The translations under genes were made by a program, and so were the position numbers. This document shows, in pieces, positions 9,319 through 17,252 of a DNA stretch of 25,850 nucleotides. The notes beneath the pieces are model-generated. The model had not been told where the DNA came from, did not search any database, and saw only the letters and a program-made list of their open reading frames with translations. Each line of letters opens with the position of its first letter. The stretch's first letter is position 1. The stretch covers positions 55,859 to 81,708 of the forward strand of contig BFEA01001047.1 of the NCBI GenBank assembly GCA_003427395.1, read 5' to 3'. The DNA is from Chara braunii. Lineage: Eukaryota > Streptophyta > Charophyceae > Charales > Characeae.

Positions 9319-10160
9319 TGAAAATGCCTCTAGAGATAGAGGGAGTGGTTGATGAATACCCAGATCTATTTGAAGAGCCGAAAGGGGTTGTTGACAGGGA
9401 GATCGATAGAGATTTTCCCAGGGTCTAGTATTCTGAAGGGTAGGATCTATCGAGCCTCCCCCCCAGGTGCTAGCGGTGTCTGCTCGTACCAGCACCACTA
9501 CCACACGAAAAAAAAGGGTCTATCGAATGTCTCCTCTGGAGGTTGATGAGCTTCGCAGGCAACTCAAGGATCTCATAGAGAAGGGTTGGATCCGGCCGAG
9601 TGTCTCCCCTTATGGGTGTCTTGTCCTATTTGTACCAAAGAAGGGAGGAACATTGAGGATGTGCATTGACTATAGGGGCCTCAATGCCATCACTGTGAAG
9701 AACACAAAGCCCTTACCGCGCATCGATGACTTGTTGGACCGAGTGCAAGGGTGCTGACACTTTAGTAAGATAGATCTGAAGTCTGGGTACCATCAGATTG
9801 CAATCCGACTCGAGGATCAACACAAAACCGCTTTTCAGACCAGGTACGGTCTATACGAGTTTGTGGTGATGCCTTTCGGCCTTTGCAATGCTCCTGGCAC
9901 CTTTCAGCACGTGATGAACATGATCTTTCATGGCTACTTAGATAAGTTTGTCATCGTGTACCTCAATGACATACTTTAGTAGGACTGTCGAGGAGCATGT
10001 AGCTCATTTAGATAAAGTACTCAGTTTCCTTCGGCAGCACCAGTTTAAGATTAATTGGGAGAAGTGCGAGTTTGGCCGCACCCGGATCTTGTATCTGGGT
10101 CATGAGATTTCCGCGGAGGGATTGAAGCCCGGTGATGCGAAGGTGGCCAGCATTCGTGAT
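9319..10160 (+). pseudogene. Gypsy-1 reverse transcriptase domain of pol
   Basis: RT copies element RNA into DNA. The linker (MPLEIEGVVDEYPDLFEEPK, from 9319) precedes fingers and palm: [64 protein letters not shown] and [14 protein letters not shown]. The catalytic YxDD box is YLND (9959-9970), so the first Asp is Asn. Defects: a 65-bp insertion at 9454-9518 that shifts the frame, TGA 9755-9757 inside GC*HFSKIDL, and a small deletion just after YLND (TAGTAG 9974-9979) that moves the frame to the 9948-10163 register. The gypsy RT identity is firm. Confidence 0.93.
9446..9526 (+). other. 65-bp insertion flanked by 8-bp direct repeats in the RT linker
   Basis: TCTATCGA occurs at 9446-9453 and again at 9519-9526, bracketing 65 bases (9454-9518) that contain a C7 run and an A8 run. 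Removing one repeat and the insert joins GRIYR directly to MSPLEVDEL, as expected from gypsy-2, which reads [12 protein letters not shown] at the same point. The net 73-bp gain shifts the frame by one. Confidence 0.75.
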
Positions 10161-10163
10161 TGA

Positions 10164-10760
10164 CCACGTCCTCAGTCTATGACCGAGGTGAGGTCCTTCT
10201 TAGGGATGACCGGATACTACCGCAATTTTGTGAAGAACTATAGCATAGTAACCGCACCCTTGTCGGATCTCACACACCTTGACACCCCCTAGGAGTGGAC
10301 AGACAAGTGTGAGGCTGCTTTTAGATATATGAAGCATTCCCTGACACACCATGAGGTCTTAAAACTTCCAGATCCTGACAAACCATTCGTTGTGACCACA
10401 TATGCCAGCCAATATAGCATTGGTGCCGTGCTTGTGCTACAGAAGGGGAAAAAGTCGAGGCCCGTAGAGTACATGTCCAAAAAGATGCGCTCTCAGAAGT
10501 TGGCTAAGTCCACCTATGAGAAGGAACTCTATGCAATCAATAAAGTGCTGACCCATTAGAGACACTATCTCCTTGGAAGATTCTTCTACGGCAGGAGTGA
10601 TCATCATACCCTGAGGTGGATGAGAACACAACCTGTACTCTCTGATGCTTTGAAACGCTGGATTGAAGACATAGAACAGTATGACTTCGAACCTCACTAC
10701 GTCAAAGAGGAGCACAACAAGGTTGCTGATGCGCTGTTGCGTAGACCAGACTTCCTTGGT
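10164..10760 (+). pseudogene. Gypsy-1 RNase H region of pol
   Basis: RNase H removes the RNA template. The frame continues from RT after TGA 10161-10163 (a Trp codon by context, DWPRPQS) and includes SFLGMTGYYRNFVKNY, the RT connection. TAG follows at 10290 and TAG at 10557 (Trp in HWRHYLLG). RNase H motifs are VVTTYASQYSIGAVL, YEKELYAI, SDHHTLRWM and NKVADALLRR. The first catalytic Asp, present in gypsy-2 as TTDVSQYG, is Tyr here (TAT 10401-10403). Loss of that Asp and the stops imply no activity. Confidence 0.88.
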
Positions 10761-11578
10761 GCGCTGATCACTGAGTTTGGGGTTGCGGACAATGTGACTC
10801 GGTCCTTGGTGGAAGCCTATCGCGAGGATCCGTTCATGGCAGAGATCATACGCAGGCTCGAGATGAAGGACAAGGTGACTTCTAACGAGTTTGTGTTGGT
10901 CGATGGCCTGCTGTTCCTCGAGAAGGCCGGGAATAAATGTTTGTGTGTAACAAACAGAGAGTTAGCGTAGTTTATTTTTAGGTGAGTGTCATGATGCCAC
11001 ATGACGTTTTGGCTACAAGAAAAGTGCAGCAAACTTGCTGCAGGGGTTCTGGTGGCCCACAATGATGAAAGACGTCAAGCTGTACGTGGAAACTTGTCAG
11101 GTGTGTCAGAGAGACAAACCACACACACAGGCCCCTTCCGAATCCGGAAAGGCCCGGTGAGAGCCTGTCCATGGATTTCATGGATACGCTAGTCACCAGC
11201 AAGAGTGGTATGAGACATGTTTTTGTCGTTGTGAAGCCCCTTCCGAATCCGGAAAGGCCCGATGAGAGCCTGTCCATGGATTTCATGGATATGCTAGTCA
11301 CCAGCAAGAGTGGTATGAGACATGTTTTTGTCATTGTGGATAGATTTAGCAAGTTCGTTAGGTTAGTTGCGATGCCTGAAACAGTGAAGACCGAGTACGT
11401 GATCAAACTGTTTAAAGAGAACTGGGTCAGAGACTTTGGACTGCCAAAGTCTGTTGTTAGTGACCAGGATGTGCGATTCACGAGTGAGTTGTGGAAGGCT
11501 GCAAATGCTGAAAAAGGGGGACAGCTGCAGATGACCGCCGGGAACCACCAGAGGCAAACGGGCAAGCAAAGCAGCTGA
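10761..11578 (+). pseudogene. Gypsy-1 integrase: zinc-binding and catalytic core
   Basis: Integrase inserts the element DNA. Upstream sequence (LVEAYREDPFMAEIIRR) runs to TAG 10968. A shifted frame then gives GECHDA, CGATTTTGG-like remnants of the HHCC domain, FWWPTMMKDVKLYVETCQVCQRDK and the CxxC pair. A frame change at about 11130 leads to SMDFMD with the first core Asp at 11174. This segment is duplicated in tandem (11131-11235 and 11236-11340), so a second SMDFMD occurs at 11276. DRFSKFVRLV follows, then SDQDVRFTS with the second Asp at 11462. The third catalytic residue, Glu, lies in PPEANGQAK at 11551, one frame away. Two or more frameshifts plus the duplication make it inactive. Confidence 0.88.
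11131..11340 (+). repeat. 105-bp in-frame tandem duplication inside integrase
   Basis: Copies are 11131-11235 and 11236-11340, starting GCCCCTTCCGAATCCGGAAA. They differ at four bases, all transitions. The unit is exactly 35 codons and contains the first catalytic Asp motif SMDFMD. Confidence 0.92.
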
Positions 11579-12369
11579 ACCGCGCTGTGCAACACCTGCT
11601 GAGGAACTATATCAAGCCTAATCAGGTGGACTGCGATGAGAAGCTTGCTCTCGTCGCCAGTCTATACAACAACGCTGTGCACAGTGCAATAGGGGTGACC
11701 CCCAACAGTCTGCTACTAACTTTTAAGCCTCGACTGCCTCTCGATTTCTTATTACCTTAGAACCAGTCCACTGCTGCGCCTGGTACATTGGAATTTGCTT
11801 ACCAGTATGAAGACCTTATGCAGCAAGCAGTGGATCAGATGCACAAAGCACAGGCGGTTATGATAGAGTCTGAGAACAAACATCGCCGCCCGTCTGCATT
11901 TCAGGTTGGCGATAGAGTCTGGTTGAAGTCGTCTAAACTTGGGCAAGAGCACGGAATCTCTCGTAAGCTCATGCCCCAGTATTTCGGACCATGGGAGGTT
12001 TTAGACGTGGTCGGAAACGATCCCGATGGACCTTCCGATGTGGTGCAAATCCCTGGTCACCTTCGCACGTACCCCGTCTTTCATGCCTCCAAACTCGCAC
12101 CTTTCAAGGAACCTGTCCAGTTTCCCTCTCGACGGTCAATGCTGCCCCCAACCATAGATGGAGAGATCGACATCGACGACATAGTTGACCACAGGGAAAT
12201 GCCGGTTCCACGACCAACAGGCAGGAGCTGTCCTCCAAATCCGAAGCTGCAGTATCACGTTCGGTTCAGACGTCACACTGATCCGAGGGAGGAACGGATG
12301 CAGACCCCTCCACAGGTTGTCGCTCACTATGAGAAGTTGCAGCAGAAAGGAAAGGGCCAGATTCAGTAA
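11530..12369 (+). pseudogene. Gypsy-1 integrase C-terminus with chromodomain-like tail
   Basis: The frame runs from the DDE Glu region (PPEANGQAKQLNRAVQ) through YNNAVHSAIGVTPNSLLL, TAG 11758-11760, then without a break from 11788 to TAA 12367-12369. It includes KHRRPSAFQVGDRVWLKS (GPY/F-type integrase C-terminus), FGPWEVLDVVG, HLRTYPVFHASKL, and a last ~65 residues (IDDIVDHREMP..., LQYHVRFRRH, VVAHYEKLQQKGKG) that match the layout of the gypsy-2 tail, where a chromodomain pattern is clearer. Chromodomains in this clade steer integration to heterochromatin. This is the best-preserved stretch of the element. Confidence 0.85.
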
Positions 12370-12394
12370 ACTTCTCAGAGGACTATCGAAGTAT

Positions 12395-12405
12395 GGAGGG
12401 GGGAA
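12395..12405 (+). promoter_or_regulatory. Gypsy-1 polypurine tract
   Basis: GGAGGGGGGAA directly precedes the 3' LTR (TGTGAGGCTC). It would be the RNase H-resistant primer for plus-strand synthesis. It lies 26 bases after the pol stop. Confidence 0.88.
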
Positions 12406-13373
12406 TGTGAGGCTCAAGGCCTTGGTAAACCCTACTGGGCCCTCTTTCAGCAAGAATGGACGCCCTAAGTGAAGGCGGGCCTGATAAGTGACAAGAGGCC
12501 TATTTTGTGTTTTGACGCAGCTGGGGAATTTTTTTTTTCAGGCAGTTACGCCGCATCAGTTGGTTGAATGCGCTCCCAGGCCCTGCCTACCAACCTCTCG
12601 GGCCTTCAGGCCCTTTATCAGATGAATCGGAGGCAGGCCCTGGACCAGACACGGGGCATGAACTGAACACAGGCCGGCTGGGTAGTTGAACACGAGTAAC
12701 CTCCCCAGGCCCTGTGGAATATTCCCTGGGACGGACTCAGCCACTTGGGGCCTGCCAGAAGCTTCTGGGCAGAGGCCCAGCGCAGCCAGGCAGCACGCAG
12801 CAGGCAGGCCACTTCCATAAAGGAAAGTGCCTGCCTCCGCATTTGGCATTCGGGCACTTGCTGGTTGTGCGGAAGTGCTGCTGCGCCAGCTGCTGGAGCA
12901 AGTGCCTACGTGCTCACGGGCGAACAGGGAAGAAGCAGGCAGTCATAGCCAAGCTGGGCTGCACATTGCTGGATGGGGCGCATGGTGGTCCTTGGGTGCA
13001 CGTGGCATCTGTGTGGGGGATCGAGGTTGTGAGTGCAGCGTGAGACATACCTGGTGCTTGAGGCAAACAGCATTGGCCAAGATCTGCTCGTACTTCCAGG
13101 AAGCTGTTGACGTCACCAGCGGCATTGTAGATAGGCTAGATAGGATCTGCCATCCGTAGTCTGGGCGCTGAGCGCCAGGTAGGGATTCGACATTGGTTCA
13201 TTGTTGATGATGACGAGACGATTCCAACATTGTCACTTGTGAGCTTTTGCTGTTCTCTTATTTGGTGGAAGTGAAGTTGCAATTCTGCTTTTGGTTCGAG
13301 GTCAAGACTATCTGGTTCAATGTGTATGATGCTGCTTGGTTTCTGGAATTCGCTATAACTCATTTTCCTTGCA
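12406..13373 (+). repeat. Gypsy-1 3' LTR
   Basis: This 968-bp copy pairs with 4704-5366. It starts TGTGAGG (5' copy TGCAAGG) and ends CCTTGCA, followed by CTAG. It keeps the 278-bp segment 13061-13338 missing from the 5' copy and has extra T's near 12529-12538. In the first ~120 aligned bases I count eight or nine differences. Short open frames on both strands carry no known motif. Confidence 0.92.
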
Positions 13374-13377
13374 CTAG
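13374..13377. other. Target-site duplication, right copy (CTAG)
   Basis: This is the second copy of the 4-bp duplication flanking gypsy-1. The next base, 13378, resumes the LINE ORF2 frame. Confidence 0.7.
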
Positions 13378-14740
13378 GATCCTGGCAACCTCCAGGAATA
13401 GAATTGAAGCAGATTGCAAACGCAGGGTAGAAGAAGCAGAAAAAAAGAGGGAAGGTCACCCGATCTCAGCTCTGACTCAAGCAGCGGAGAGAGAAACAAG
13501 ACTGGCAGAATGTGAGAGCATGCAGGCTGAAAAAGATAAGAGATGGTTGGAAATGTTGAAGGAGAAAGGTGTTGAGACGCACAGTAAAATGACCAAAGAA
13601 ACTTTTGAGAAACTGCAGCCCAGACGTTCACCGCTGCAGATGACGGAACTCAGACACCCGTTTAATGGCGCCGGCCCTCTCACCTCGACCACTGCAGGGA
13701 TGCTCGCGTATGCAAAGATGCATTACAAGGACATCTTGACATCAAGACGCCCACACGAGGATATCGACACAGTCTTGTCAACGGGTTCAGACGTGTGGGC
13801 AGATACTTTCGCCAAGCTGACTACAACGGCAAGGTTGGACATGGACAGACCCATCTCACTGGAAGAGACAATGCAAACACCGAAGTCGATGGCACGTGGG
13901 AAATCCCCTGGAGTGGACGGGTTGACTGTTGAATTCTCCTCCAAAAATCGGCAAGCAATCGGCCCGACACTTGTTGAGCTGTACAACGAGGTGCTCACTG
14001 GGGGTCGGCTGGGCAAAGGAACGACTTCATGGAATCATCTCAGTCCTATTCAAGAAAGGGGACAAGGTAGAGGTGCAGAACTGGCGACCTATCTCCTTAC
14101 GCGCCGTGTCCTACAAGATCCTAGCCACGTCCCTCTCTAGAAGATTTGCGCAACACCTCCCGTTTCTCGTGGAACGAGACCAGGGGCGTTCGATATTCAA
14201 CAACATAGTGACAGCAATCGAAGTCCTCGAAGTGGTACAATCGGAGAGGCTGGACTTGGCAGTTCTGCTAATCGATCTGGTGAAGGCCTATGACAAGGTC
14301 GGCTTGACCTTCATCATGACAACCTTGTGGCGAATGGGAATTCGGAAGTGTCCATTTTGCAAATGGGTCAAAAGTGATGTACACTTTTTCCACTTCAGGC
14401 TTCAGTAATGGTAAATGGACACTTGTCCTCGCCCTTCGACCTGTCACGTTCCCTTCGGCAAGGGTGCTCGCTGACCCCACTGCTGTTTGTGCTTCAATTG
14501 GAAGTGCTGCTAAATAGGATCAGGAGTCACCCGCACATCAAAGGTCTGCGGTTAAATGATGAGTCGGATTGCAAGGTCAAGGCGTTGGCAGACCATCTGT
14601 TTTTGCGGTGTGTGAAAATACCGTGGAATCGCTGCCTGCCTTAAGGAATCTCTGCCAGAATATTCAACACCGTCGGAAGCTTTGGTAAACTGGAACGAGT
14701 CCACTTACCTGCTTCACAAGGATTTTGAGCTGAAGGCGGG
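13378..14740 (+). pseudogene. LINE ORF2 reverse transcriptase domain, decayed
   Basis: Non-LTR RT primes reverse transcription at nicked DNA. The frame through 14140 gives the linker (RILATSRNRIEADCKRR, EAEKKREGHP) and the RT entry MARGKSPGVDGLTVEF. After a shift near 14020 come ISVLFKKGDKVEVQNWRPIS, YKILATSLSRRF, ERDQGRSIFNN and LLIDLVKAYDKV. Another shift near 14400 leads to VNGHLSSPFDLSRS, RQGCSLTPLLFVL and KVKALADHLF. The catalytic ADD is ADH here (His codon CAT 14594-14596), so polymerase activity should be lost. From about 14645 another frame gives LVNWNESTYLLHKDFELKAG, matching the thumb side of plant LINE RTs. The family assignment is firm. Confidence 0.92.
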
Positions 14741-16650
14741 ATGAGGAATGAAAAGAGTGGAGGACGGAGACGAGGAGAGATTGTAAGGCGTTCTGATCAG
14801 CCTGCAAATGGTCTCCACATCGCAGGGCTTGCTTCGCCAACAGCGGATTGCATGCAGACTGAGAGTGTGGGGGGCATTGCTTGGCATCTGTCCCCCCTGG
14901 GGCGAGCATTGGTTGCAAACGTAGCACTCTTCTCAATTCTCTGCTTCGTATGCACAGTCAGTGAGATTGGTGGGGGTGGTGTATTGATGGGCGTGTGCAA
15001 GCTGGTGACCAGATTTTTGTGGAAGCCAAAGGCCAAAAATGAAGGAAACCCTCACTTTCCCTCAATCCGAAGGGGGGTTAGGCCTTGTTGACATGCCAAA
15101 GAAAAAACAGGCCCAATTGAGCCAGTGGCTATGTAAGGTGGCCACAGCAGAAACCAAGGAGCAGTGGGTCCAAATTGCAGAATGGATACTGATGAGGGAG
15201 TGGGGGCTCAGCAGACCTGAAGATGTGTGGGTCTGTTTCTTTATGCAGTCTTTCTTGAAGACAAGACTTAAGTCTGTGTTTTGGAATGCGGTACTGAGGG
15301 CATGGAGAAGTTGGAGAGCGGGTCTCCCAACCCAACAGCCTCCAAGGACAAAGGAAGAAGTACTCGATCAGCATCTCGTTGGGAACCCGGAAATCAGGGC
15401 CCAAGATGGAGCGTGGTTCCCTGCAGATGGTCCCACTGGCTCATTTGGGCTGGTGTGGACGAAGAAAGGGGTTATAAGGATTCGAGAGCTATGGTCAGTG
15501 CTGCTGGTGACCTGGGAACCGGTTGCAGAGGTCAAAAGCACAGCGGACAGGTTTGAGAAGAGTGGAGGAGAACTGGAACTTTTTTTTTTTTTTTTTTTAA
15601 CTTTTTTTTAAACTGGAACTTCCTGATTAACGCCGTTCCTCAAACATGGGCCCAGCTGGTGGGCCTAGAAGGAGTTGACCTCCTAACACTTGGTACGCAG
15701 CAAAAGCGGAACCGGAACCAGAACCAGGGGTCGTCTGGAAAGTGTTGGAAGTGGTGTTGCCCAGTGGTTTCAGGAAGGTAGAAAGGTGGCATTGTGCGGA
15801 TCATTCAAACACTCTGCAGTGTTTGGGGGAAGAGGTGATCCAACTGTGGTGTAATCTGCCTCACAGATTCGAATTACAGAAAGATGGTCTCAAAGGGAGT
15901 GGAAGCGATCACTTATCTGGGTGGGTTGTACCCCTCTTAAGGAAACTGGTCATTGATCCGTTGGCCTCGAGCTGGAAAAAACAGACACAGCAATCACAGC
16001 TGTGATCTCCCTGGGAGACTACATTGTATGTACTGGTTACGAGTTGAGAAGGCGCAGTTTGAAAACACACCCGCTTCAGTGGTGGTGGCTCGGTGGAAAG
16101 CGGTGTTGGGTGAGGATCAGGGACTGACGGAGGCTCAGTTTGGAAACTTGTGGAAAGTTTCTGGAGCGGCTCCCGAATGGCCAGCAGGTAAGCTTACTCT
16201 GGATGTTGTCTTTGTTATTGTAACCCAATCGGCTGTTTGGCTGGTGGGTCGCGCGGGATGGTGGTAGATATGAAATGCAAGATATGTAGCTGGCCCATTG
16301 AGTCAACCTGTCATCTGTGGTGGGACGGCCCAGCTTCCAAACGCATCTGGAAATGGTGGGAGCAGCACTGGAACGACTTTGGAGGAGAAGGCGTGCAATG
16401 GAAAGGAAGCTGGGTCCTGCTGTGCTTCCTCTCAGATGGTGCCAAAAAAAGCGGGTCTGGCTGGGGTTATGTGGCGCACATGATCAGAGGTTTGATCTGT
16501 GAAGGGATGTGGTCGGATAGAAACAGAGCACACTTTCAAAACCGCCCCTTCTCAGACATGGAGATCAAGTCAAGGATTAACAAGGGGTAAAGCAAGTCAT
16601 CAGGGTGGACTGGCGGCGCAAGGCCAAAGCAGGGAAACGCAGCAGGTGTC
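14741..16650 (+). pseudogene. LINE ORF2 C-terminal region with zf-RVT-type motif
   Basis: Fragments in LINE order are LGRALVANVALFSIL and LVTRFLWKPKAK (14870-15040), then 15039-15600 (FPQSEGGLGLVDMPKKK, AQLSQWLCKV). A poly-T insertion near 15581 breaks that frame. Pieces at 15610-15700 (FLINAVPQTWAQLVGLEGVD), 15742-16005 and 16022-16267 follow. From 16270, MKCKICSWPIESTCHLWWDG fits the zinc-binding domain that follows plant LINE RTs: Cys 16276, Cys 16285 and His 16312, with the final Cys replaced by Gly (GGC 16327). WGYVAHMIRGLICEGMWSDR and, after a shift at 16588, VIRVDWRRKAKAG finish the protein. The role of the zinc region in target or RNA binding is inferred from the family. Confidence 0.78.
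15571..15621 (+). other. Poly-T insertion with 11-bp flanking repeats
   Basis: AACTGGAACTT occurs at 15571-15581 and 15611-15621. Between them lie only T-runs interrupted by AAC and ending in A. Dropping the insert and one repeat lets the LINE frame pass to FLINAVPQTW. This could be a poly-A tail inserted in minus orientation, or slippage-driven growth. Confidence 0.65.
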
Positions 16651-16710
16651 AGCTTTTGTGGTTCTTGCGTACCTGGTGTAGAAAGATTCAGCAGGCTGGA
16701 GTACACAGCA

Positions 16711-16806
16711 CCAAGGGGTGTTGGTAATCCCTCGCGATGGGTGTCTGTAGTGGACACCGCCAAGGGGTTGGTAATCTCTCGCGATGGGTGTCGGAGGTGG
16801 ACAAAA
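16711..16806 (+). repeat. LINE 3' tail tandem repeat, two ~49-bp copies
   Basis: CCAAGGGGTGTTGGTAATCC at 16711 is repeated as CCAAGGGGTTGGTAATCTC at 16760, each followed by TCGCGATGGGTGTC and a GTGGAC block. Short 3' UTR duplications are common in LINEs. Confidence 0.8.
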
Positions 16807-16879
16807 TGAGCGGCAGATGTAGAAGACGAATTGGGCTCCAGCAACTTAAGGGTGGCAATTAGAGTTAGTCAGTTTTTCC

Positions 16880-17004
16880 CTTCAGCCCTGTGGGACCAGG
16901 CCACCTTCAGCCCTGTGGGCCCAGGCCACCTTCAGCCCTGTGGGACCAGGCCACCTTCAGCCCTGTGGGACCAGGCCTCCTTCAGCCCTGTGGGACCGGG
17001 CCAC
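16880..17004 (+). repeat. Tandem array, five copies of a 25-bp unit
   Basis: Unit starts are 16880, 16905, 16930, 16955 and 16980; each reads CTTCAGCCCTGTGGG followed by ACCAGGCCAC or a one-base variant. There are no spacers between units. The last copy differs (GGGACCGGGCC) and pairs with the sequence just after it. Confidence 0.95.
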
Positions 17005-17018
17005 TCGGTCCCGCAGGG
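16986..17018 (+). other. Hairpin at the end of the 25-bp array
   Basis: Left arm CCCTGTGGGACCG (16986-16998) pairs with right arm CGGTCCCGCAGGG (17006-17018), with 12 Watson-Crick pairs and one G-T wobble around a 7-base loop. No T-run follows, and no gene ends here. Confidence 0.8.
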
Positions 17019-17130
17019 CATGATAGGTTAGCCAGAGCGATCCCCGAACCAGGTCACTCGGTTCTTTAGGACCGCAGTGGGCCATTAGCAGAGTGCCTGA
17101 TTCAATCCGGACCTGGTCCTCTGGGCCATG

Positions 17131-17252
17131 CTACCCTTCTTCCCCCCGAATACAATGTATATGGTCATTATAGCTGTATTTGAGGCATCTTAAGGTCTAG
17201 GTACAGGTACAGCTATATTGACCGTACGTTGTTATTCGGGGGAAGAAGGTAG
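17131..17252. repeat. Long inverted repeat (fold-back or MITE-like), ~122 bp
   Basis: The left arm 17131-17178 (CTACCCTTCTTCCCCCCGAA... TATAGCTGTA) is the near-complement of 17208-17252 (TACAGCTATA... CGGGGGAAGAAGGTAG), with a 29-base loop. A further 6-bp stem, TCTGGG at 17120 and CCCAGA at 17254, lies outside. I found no clear target-site duplication. It is non-coding. Confidence 0.85.

Larger units (their letters stand above)
4704..13373 (+). mobile_element. Gypsy-1: full-length Ty3/gypsy chromovirus nested in the LINE
   Basis: The 8.67-kb element has all the structural parts: two LTRs, a tRNA-Met-type primer site, a long leader, gag, then protease, RT, RNase H, integrase and a chromodomain-like tail, a polypurine tract, and a flanking CTAG duplication. 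The 5' LTR starts TGCAAGG and the 3' LTR ends CCTTGCA, a perfect 7-bp terminal inverted repeat. The order PR-RT-RH-IN is the gypsy order. The copy is old: LTRs differ by roughly 7 percent over the first 120 bases by eye, the 5' LTR carries a deletion, and the coding region has 13 in-frame stops plus several frameshifts. Confidence 0.93.
13374..16860 (+). mobile_element. L1-type LINE, 3' part
   Basis: This continues the LINE from 4703: the ORF2 linker, reverse transcriptase, C-terminal region with a zf-RVT-type zinc motif, and a short non-coding tail with a 49-bp tandem repeat. The 3' end is approximate. No poly-A tail or target-site duplication was seen; the sequence passes near 16,860 into a different repeat array. 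Confidence 0.82.

Noticed and set aside
10978-11595. 205-codon minus-strand open frame opposite integrase
   Set aside because: It is the shadow of the integrase coding strand, and its internal repeat is the 105-bp duplication read backwards.
7516-11760. TAG read as a sense codon (Gln) through an alternative genetic code
   Set aside because: Frameshifts, lost catalytic residues and TGA stops occur in the same element, TAG also fits Trp positions, and gypsy-2 uses Gln codons normally. Decay explains it better.
13247-14140. 297-codon frame as one protein starting at 13247
   Set aside because: The first ~43 codons lie in the gypsy-1 3' LTR; only from 13378 is it LINE ORF2.
16880-17004. Regular short repeats as a CRISPR array
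   Set aside because: Units are contiguous with no unique spacers, no cas genes are present, and the region is eukaryotic.
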